Origin: Kineosporia babensis
GTDB taxonomy: Bacteria; Actinomycetota; Actinomycetes; Actinomycetales; Kineosporiaceae
DNA: 64,000 nucleotides
Assembly (NCBI RefSeq): GCF_021129305.1
Contig: NZ_JAJOMB010000023.1
Span: forward strand, 1-64,000
Direction of reading: 5' to 3'
Under the pieces are notes generated by a model. That model saw only the letters and a list, made by a program, of their open reading frames with translations. It was not told where the DNA came from and searched no databases. Made by a program: the position numbers and the translations under genes. This document shows positions 59,329 to 64,000 of this stretch, piece by piece (within the stretch, counting starts at the first letter, position 1; the number at the start of each line of letters is the position of its first letter).

Positions 59329-60828
59329 TCAGAACCCTTGCGCCAGGCGGAAGTACGCCTGGTTCCACTTCAGTTCACGTCCGAACGAGCGGACGTCGGT
59401 CGAAGCGTCGATCATGGCGAGCTCGGTCCCGAGCATGTCGGCGAGATCGGCCAGGTGCTCCCCGTTCAGCGCGGAGGACAGCACCGTGTGGTGCGGACCG
59501 CCGGCGGTCAGCCAGGCCTCGGCCGAGGTGGCCAGGTCCGGCTGGGGCTTCCAGACGGCCCGGGCGACCGGCAGCTTGGGCAGGGCCTCGAGCGGTTCGA
59601 CGACCTCGATCTCGTTGGCGACGAACCGGAACCGGTCTCCCATGTCGGCGATACCGATGGTGACCGCCGGACCCGGGACGGCGTCGAACACCATCCGCAC
59701 CGGGTCCTCGCGGTCGCCGATACCCAGCGGGTGGATCTCGATCCGCGGGGTGGCGGCGGCGATGCTCGGGCACACCTCGAGCATGTGCGCGCCGAGAATC
59801 ACTTCCTGTCCCGGCACCAGGTGGTAGGTGTAGTCCTCCATGAAGGAGGTACCACCGGGCAGGCCCTGGGCGGCGGCCTTGAGCGTGTGCAGGAGGACCG
59901 AGGTCTTCCAGTCGCCCTCGCCGCCGAATCCGTAACCGTCGGCCATCAGCCGCTGAACGCCCAGGCCGGGCAGCTGGCGAAGGCCGCCCAGGTCCTCGAA
60001 GTTCGTGGTGAAGGCGCCGAAACCGCCCTCGGTGAGGAAGGTCCGCAGCCCGAGCTCGATCCGCGCGCCGTAGCGCAGCGACTCGTGCCGCTCGCCCCCG
60101 GTACGCAGCTCCTCGGCCACGTCGTAAAGGTCCTGGTACTCCTTCACCAGCTCGGTGACGGAGGCGTCCTCGACCGCGTCGACGACCTCGACCAGCTCGT
60201 TCACACCGTAGGTGTTGACCGAGACCCCGAACTTCAGCTCGGCCTCGACCTTGTCGCCCTCGGTGACCGCGACGTTGCGCATGTTGTCGCCGAAGCGGGC
60301 CAGGCGCAGGGTGCGCACGGCCTGCCGGCCGGCCGCGGCCCGGGCCCAGGTGGCCACCTTCTCGATGGTGCGCGGGGAGCTGACGTGACCGGCGACGGTC
60401 TTGCGGGGGACGCCGAGACGGGTCTGGATGTAACCGAACTCGCGGTCGCCGTGGGCGGCCTGGTTCAGGTTCATGAAGTCCATGTCGATCGAGCCCCAGG
60501 GCAGGGCCTCGTTCGCCTGGGTGTGCAGGTGCAGCAGCGGCTTGGTCAGCGCGTCCAGGCCGGAGATCCACATCTTGGCCGGGGAGAAGGTGTGCATCCA
60601 GGCGATCAGCCCGATCACCCGCTCGTCCGAGTTGGCCTCGAGCATGATCCGGCGGATCGCGGCCGACTCCTTCAGAACCGGCTTCCAGACGATCTCGAAG
60701 GCGATGCCCTCGGCCGCGTCCAGCGCCTCGGAGATCTTCCGGGACTGGCCGGCGACCTGCTCGAGAACGTCGTCGCCGTAGAGGTTCTGGCTGCCGGTGA
60801 GGAACCAGATCTGGTACTGCTGCGTCAT
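59329..60828 (-). CDS. araA: L-arabinose isomerase
   Basis: Cytoplasmic metal-dependent isomerase of 499 residues (E. coli AraA: 500), converting L-arabinose to L-ribulose. It starts [80 protein letters not shown] (metal-site Glu), [20 protein letters not shown] and [12 protein letters not shown] hold the catalytic Glu/His set. Lies 24 bp after araD. Confidence 0.97.
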   Translation of the reverse strand: MTQQYQIWFLTGSQNLYGDDVLEQVAGQSRKISEALDAAEGIAFEIVWKPVLKESAAIRRIMLEANSDERVIGLIAWMHTFSPAKMWISGLDALTKPLLHLHTQANEALPWGSIDMDFMNLNQAAHGDREFGYIQTRLGVPRKTVAGHVSSPRTIEKVATWARAAAGRQAVRTLRLARFGDNMRNVAVTEGDKVEAELKFGVSVNTYGVNELVEVVDAVEDASVTELVKEYQDLYDVAEELRTGGERHESLRYGARIELGLRTFLTEGGFGAFTTNFEDLGGLRQLPGLGVQRLMADGYGFGGEGDWKTSVLLHTLKAAAQGLPGGTSFMEDYTYHLVPGQEVILGAHMLEVCPSIAAATPRIEIHPLGIGDREDPVRMVFDAVPGPAVTIGIADMGDRFRFVANEIEVVEPLEALPKLPVARAVWKPQPDLATSAEAWLTAGGPHHTVLSSALNGEHLADLADMLGTELAMIDASTDVRSFGRELKWNQAYFRLAQGF

Positions 60829-60852
60829 GTCGTAATCCCTAAGACGCCGCGC

Positions 60853-61527
60853 TCAGCGGCCGTAGACGTTCTGGTACCGGTCGAAGAGGCTGTCGATGTC
60901 GCTCTGGGCGATCCGCTCGACGGGGCCGAGGGTGCGGGCCAGATGCACGGTGCGGGCCACTTCCTCGAGCATGACCGCGGCCTTGACCGCCGCCTTGGCG
61001 CTCTTGCCGATGGTGAACGGGCCGTGCTGGGCCATCAGGACCGCCGGGGAGTTGCTGCCGGTCAGGGTCTCGACGATGCCGCGGCCGATCGAGTCGTCAC
61101 CGATCAGCGCGAACGGGCCGACCGGGATGTCGCCACCGAACTCGTCCGCCATCATGGTCAGCACGCAGGGGATCGGCTCGCGCCGGGCCGCCCAGGCGGT
61201 GGCGAAGGGCGAGTGCGTGTGCACCACGCCGTTGACGTGCGGCATGTGCTTGTACACGTAGGCGTGCGCGGCGGTGTCGGAGGATGGGGAGTAGTTGCCC
61301 TCGACCAGGTTTCCGTCCAGGTCCACGACCACCATCGACTCGGCGTCGAGGTCGTCGTAGGACACCCCGGAGGGCTTGATCACGGCCAGGTCGGCGCCCG
61401 GCACGCGGGCGGAGACGTTGCCCGCGGTCCAGACCACCAGGCCGTTGCGGGGCAGCTCGGCGTGCAGCCGGGCCACCTCCTCGCGGATGCCTGACAGCGT
61501 GGCGCGGATGTCTTCGGTGACGGTCAC
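60853..61527 (-). CDS. araD: L-ribulose-5-phosphate 4-epimerase
   Basis: Class II aldolase-fold epimerase of 224 residues. LVVWTAGNVSARVPGADLAV and IKPSGVSYDDL bind phosphate; HAYVYKHMPHVNGVVHTHSP carries the zinc-binding His pair, the third His being in LMAQHGPFTIG. First gene of the araD-araA-chvE-mmsAB operon (GTG start). The kinase AraB that should act between AraA and AraD is not encoded in the window. Confidence 0.92.
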   Translation of the reverse strand: MTVTEDIRATLSGIREEVARLHAELPRNGLVVWTAGNVSARVPGADLAVIKPSGVSYDDLDAESMVVVDLDGNLVEGNYSPSSDTAAHAYVYKHMPHVNGVVHTHSPFATAWAARREPIPCVLTMMADEFGGDIPVGPFALIGDDSIGRGIVETLTGSNSPAVLMAQHGPFTIGKSAKAAVKAAVMLEEVARTVHLARTLGPVERIAQSDIDSLFDRYQNVYGR

Positions 61528-62142
61528 GGCTTCCCAGCAATCTGCTCCGCGGGCCCACGGCGTCGCAGAGCGGTCGATCTCTTCGGAGCGTCGCTGTGAC
61601 CCAGCGGGCGGGGGCCGGAATCGGCTCTGACGGCTACGGCCGGCGGCTTACTGAGCAGCCGTTGCGCCGCCATGCCCGTCTCCCTCGACTGAGTCAAAGA
61701 TTGTGAACGTTAACAACGTTCGCCGATGTGAGAGCTTGAGGGACAGGCCACATCCGTGTCAAGGATGTCTTTCGGCCCCCCTCAGAGGCCACCCGAATCG
61801 ATCTTGTTCCCAGTTCAGAGGCCCGCCGGAAGCTCCGCCGCGATCTCGACGACAGCCTGAACTGGGACTTTGTGACCGTTAACTACTCACTAACCGGGCA
61901 TTCGCTCCGCGCGGTATCAGACCACAACGTGTGTTGCGGATGTGACAGAAGGCGCCGTTAACGTCGACAAGTGGTCGATTACGGCCGCCGAGCGGTAGCA
62001 AGTCTGCGCCGAACGGTCGCCCGGGACCTTCGGACCGCCGATGAGCGGCAGGAGTTTTCCGGCCGATCGGCCGATCCGACCACCCCCGGTCACCAACCGT
62101 AGACTGTGAACTTCGCACGGTGATCGAAGGTGGGGTGGGCCG
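61528..62142. promoter_or_regulatory. ara control region with LacI-type palindromes
   Basis: This 615-bp region has no convincing gene. TGTGAACGTTAACA (61702-61715) is a LacI-type dyad and is part of a perfect GAACGTT-AAC-AACGTTC inverted repeat (61705-61721). A second copy, TGTGACCGTTAACT, lies at 61871-61884, and a third core, CGTTAACG, at 61956-61963. Two operators 170 bp apart would allow looping. TAGACT at 62100-62105 may be the -10 of the plus-strand gene. Confidence 0.65.
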
Positions 62143-62478
62143 GTGAGACCGGGAGTGCAATCGCGCCTTTCGGTGCGCTACCGGCGCTCGATCAGCACCG
62201 TCCGGGTCAGCGCGATCGGGGCCGGCACCCTGGCCCTGACCGCAGCCACGGAACTGCTGGTGGTGCTCACCGCGAGGTCGCGGGCCCAGGACGGCGGATT
62301 CCTCGACGCCGTCCTGGGCACCTGCGCACTGGCGGTCGCTCCGCTGATCACCATGGTGTTCGCGGTGCTCTGGCTACGCCGCTCGGTGCTGAACTACCGG
62401 CAGCTGCTCACGGAGACGTGTTTCTGGGTGGTGGTCTGCGATGCCCTGGTGGTGCTGCTCAGCCTCCAGGGCCGCTGA
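62143..62478 (+). CDS. Hypothetical small membrane protein
   Basis: Protein of 111 residues that I do not recognise. A basic N-terminus (RLSVRYRRSISTVR) precedes three hydrophobic segments: about 22-44, 57-78 and 92-108. GTG start with GGTGGGGTGGG upstream. It converges with the SMR exporter gene, stops 28 bp apart. Short length and Arg-rich start leave some doubt that it is real. Confidence 0.55.
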   Translation: MRPGVQSRLSVRYRRSISTVRVSAIGAGTLALTAATELLVVLTARSRAQDGGFLDAVLGTCALAVAPLITMVFAVLWLRRSVLNYRQLLTETCFWVVVCDALVVLLSLQGR

Positions 62479-62506
62479 GTGGGCCCCCAGTTCAGCGAGT
62501 CAGCTT

Positions 62507-62821
62507 TCAGTGAGTCAGCTTCAGCCCGACCACGCCGCCGACGATCATCGCCAGCAGCAGGATCTTGGTGGCCGAGACCGTCTCCTGGCCGGTGAACATC
62601 GCGAAGGCCACGGTGAGCACCGCGCCGATGCCGACCCAGACCGCGTACGAGGTACCGATCGGCAGGGTACGCATGGCGTAGGCCAGGCCGGCCATGCTGG
62701 CTACCAGGCCGACGGCGAAGACCACGGTGGGGCCGAGTTTGCTGAAACCTTCGGAACGGCCGAGAGCGGTGGCCCAGACTGCCTCGAGCACCCCGGAGAC
62801 GACAAGAACGATCCATGCCAT
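62507..62821 (-). CDS. sugE: SMR-family guanidinium exporter (Gdx/SugE)
   Basis: Four-helix SMR transporter of 104 residues. The essential Glu is in VVSGVLEAVWATALGRSEGF, and the helix-2/3 signature AYAMRTLPIGTSYAVWVGIG matches the SugE/Gdx branch rather than EmrE-type drug pumps. A guanidine-III riboswitch lies immediately upstream on the same strand, which independently supports guanidinium as substrate. Confidence 0.93.
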   Translation of the reverse strand: MAWIVLVVSGVLEAVWATALGRSEGFSKLGPTVVFAVGLVASMAGLAYAMRTLPIGTSYAVWVGIGAVLTVAFAMFTGQETVSATKILLLAMIVGGVVGLKLTH

Positions 62822-62830
62822 GACGAGCCT

Positions 62831-62877
62831 CCCGATGCCGTCTTGTCGCGTTCCGGGTACGGCATCCCTCGTCCGGG
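62831..62877 (-). promoter_or_regulatory. Guanidine-III riboswitch (ykkC-III)
   Basis: Read on the minus strand: CCCGGACGAGG, then ATGCCGTACCCGG, then GACAAGACGGCAT. These match the conserved blocks of the guanidine-III aptamer (CCGGACGAGG, GCCGUACCCGG, GGACAAGACGGC), including the GCCGT/ACGGC pseudoknot strands. The 3' end runs straight into the SD GGGAGG, so ligand binding should alter ribosome access. Confidence 0.9.
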
Positions 62878-62940
62878 GGCTGCGACGCAGCAGGCCCTAC
62901 GGTTCAGACAATCAAACCCGCGAGCCGTTGTCCACACGGC

Positions 62941-63849
62941 CTAGTTCGGAAAGGCCTTCAGCACCGCCGAACGGGTGGGGATGCTGCTGGCGGCTCCGGG
63001 CTGCTGCACGGCCAGGGCGCTCACCGAGGTGGCGAAGCGGGCCGCCGCGACCAGACGTTCGCGCAGGTCCAAAGCGGTTTCCGAGCAGTCCAGTTCGGCT
63101 GCGAGCGCACCGCAGAAGGCATCTCCGGCACCGGTGGTGTCCACGACCGGCACCCGGTGGGCCGGGATCCGGACCTGCTCCTGACCCCGGACCGCGATCA
63201 GCGAACCTTCGGCGCCGAGAGTGAGCACCACCGCCGGAACCCGTTCCAGCAGAGCGTCGGCCAGGGTGGCGGCCTCGGCCGGGGAACCGTACAGGTCGGC
63301 CGCCTCGTGCTCGTTCACGATCAGCACGTGGACGAGTTTCAGCAGGTCAGGCGAAACCTCGCGGGTGGGGGCCGCGTTCAGCAGGACCAGGGCACCCTCG
63401 GCCGCCGACGAAGCCGCCTGCAGCATGGCGCTTTCCGGAATCTCCTGCTGCATCAGCAGAACCCGGGCCCGGCCGACGAGTGCGCGCTCGTTCGCGGTGA
63501 GTTCGGTGATGGTGGCGTTGGCGCCCGGGACCACGATGATCACGTTCTCGCCGTCGTCGCCCACGGTGATCCAGGCGGTGCCGGTCGGCGCCTCGGTGGT
63601 GCGCACCCGGGCCTCGACCTGAGCCCCGCGCAACTGCGCGAGCAGACGTGCGGCGGCCGCGTCGTTCCCCATCGCCCCGACGAAAACCGTTTCGGCGCCG
63701 CTGCGACCCGACCCGATGGCCTGGTTCGCGCCCTTGCCGCCCGGGTGCTCCGCGACGTCCGTACCCAGGATCGTCTCCCCCGGCCCGGGGATCCGCGGGG
63801 CGCGCACGACATGGTCGAGATTCACACTGCCGACCACACAGACCGCCAT
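62941..63849 (-). CDS. rbsK: Ribokinase-family sugar kinase (PfkB)
   Basis: Kinase of 302 residues. VVGSVNLDHVVRAPRIPGPG, EHPGGKGANQAI, and the catalytic VVDTTGAGDAFCGALAAEL are ribokinase-type. The ATG at 63849 has GAAAGG eight bases upstream; a GTG at 63858 is possible. It follows a membrane protein gene by 12 bp, so it may phosphorylate a sugar or nucleoside product imported by that protein. D-ribose is the default, not proven, substrate. Confidence 0.85.
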   Translation of the reverse strand: MAVCVVGSVNLDHVVRAPRIPGPGETILGTDVAEHPGGKGANQAIGSGRSGAETVFVGAMGNDAAAARLLAQLRGAQVEARVRTTEAPTGTAWITVGDDGENVIIVVPGANATITELTANERALVGRARVLLMQQEIPESAMLQAASSAAEGALVLLNAAPTREVSPDLLKLVHVLIVNEHEAADLYGSPAEAATLADALLERVPAVVLTLGAEGSLIAVRGQEQVRIPAHRVPVVDTTGAGDAFCGALAAELDCSETALDLRERLVAAARFATSVSALAVQQPGAASSIPTRSAVLKAFPN

Positions 63850-63861
63850 CACGCGCACCTT

Positions 63862-64000
63862 TCACCCACGGTTCGAGGGCACCAACCTTAGTGCGACCGT
63901 CGCCAGCATCACCGTCAAGGCGGCCGCGAACCAGGTCAGCACGGTGGCGGTGTCGAAGCTGCGTACCCCCAGGCCCATTCCCAGCACCGGGATGATCAGA
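63862..64000 (-). CDS. C-terminal end of a membrane protein, truncated
   Basis: Only the last 45 codons are in the window (start beyond the right edge). They read LIIPVLGMGLGVRSFD, then TATVLTWFAAALTVMLATVA, then a basic end RLVPSNRG: one full and one partial membrane helix, as at the end of an MFS transporter. The stop lies 12 bp before the ribokinase ATG, suggesting an operon of transporter and kinase. Confidence 0.6.
   Translation of the reverse strand, partial: LIIPVLGMGLGVRSFDTATVLTWFAAALTVMLATVALRLVPSNRG

Noticed and set aside
57898-61494. 1198-residue plus-strand open frame across the arabinose operon
   Set aside because: It is antisense to mmsA, chvE, araA and araD, all of which have complete family motifs. 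The frame is open because of codon bias in high-GC DNA, and its product is low-complexity Val/Leu/Gly/Arg/Asp.
61879-62160. 93-residue minus-strand frame in the ara control region
   Set aside because: No SD, no family features, and it overlaps both the operators and the start of the plus-strand gene.

Overview
The window is about 70% G+C with GTG/TTG starts, dense 1-8 nt gene overlaps, leaderless genes (TANNNT six or seven bases before the start) and actinobacterial hallmarks: a conservon (cvnA-D plus two P450s), a probable F420 pair, nrdHIEF, and LacI/FCD-regulated sugar operons. It fits a free-living, plant-matter-degrading actinomycete (Kineosporiales-like is my guess; the genus cannot be fixed from this sequence).

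Layout. 1-5.4 kb: truncated secreted Thr/Glu-rich protein, APC permease, DGPF protein plus ECF42-type sigma, TetR regulator. 5.4-13.1 kb: phenylacetate degradation, paaABCDE-paaF-paaI on the minus strand diverging from paaZ-paaG across a TetR-type palindrome. 13.1-17.3 kb: NrdR box, cobalamin riboswitch, then nrdHIEF. 17.3-21.7 kb: FCD regulator plus sugar mutarotase, probable F420 enzymes, CapA lipoprotein, tRNA-Ala(CGC). 21.7-24.9 kb: GGDEF-EAL protein and a small DivIVA-like protein. 24.9-34.2 kb: one nine-gene operon for oxidative L-fucose catabolism and uptake. 34.5-41 kb: HxlR/MFS pair, UvrA-like ABC protein, acyltransferase, APH-like kinase, small carbohydrate-binding protein. 41.2-47.1 kb: polysaccharide module, an LPMO plus DUF305-like lipoprotein diverging from a rhamnogalacturonan lyase plus a membrane-tethered sigma factor. 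47.1-52.7 kb: conservon. 53-61.5 kb: S4 protein, LacI regulator, monosaccharide ABC transporter, araA, araD. 62-64 kb: guanidine-III riboswitch plus SMR exporter, ribokinase, truncated membrane protein.

The most interesting region is 41.9-47.1 kb. One polypeptide carries sigma region 2, region 4, an HxxxCxxC anti-sigma zinc motif, one membrane helix and two extracytoplasmic DUF1566/Lcl-like domains. It lies nine bases behind a rhamnogalacturonan lyase gene. The divergent control region between that lyase and the LPMO carries a perfect 16-bp inverted repeat; each arm reads GGCAACCTTTT, an ECF -35-like string, outward toward its own gene. The proposal is a self-contained circuit that senses plant polysaccharide and induces the degrading enzymes.

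Other regulatory links visible in the bases: an ACATC-N-GATGT operator shared by the FCD regulator operon and the fucose operon promoter; NrdR box plus B12 riboswitch before nrdHIEF; a guanidine-III aptamer abutting the Shine-Dalgarno of the exporter; LacI-type palindromes upstream of araD. Assignments rest on reading motifs by eye; no database search was run.
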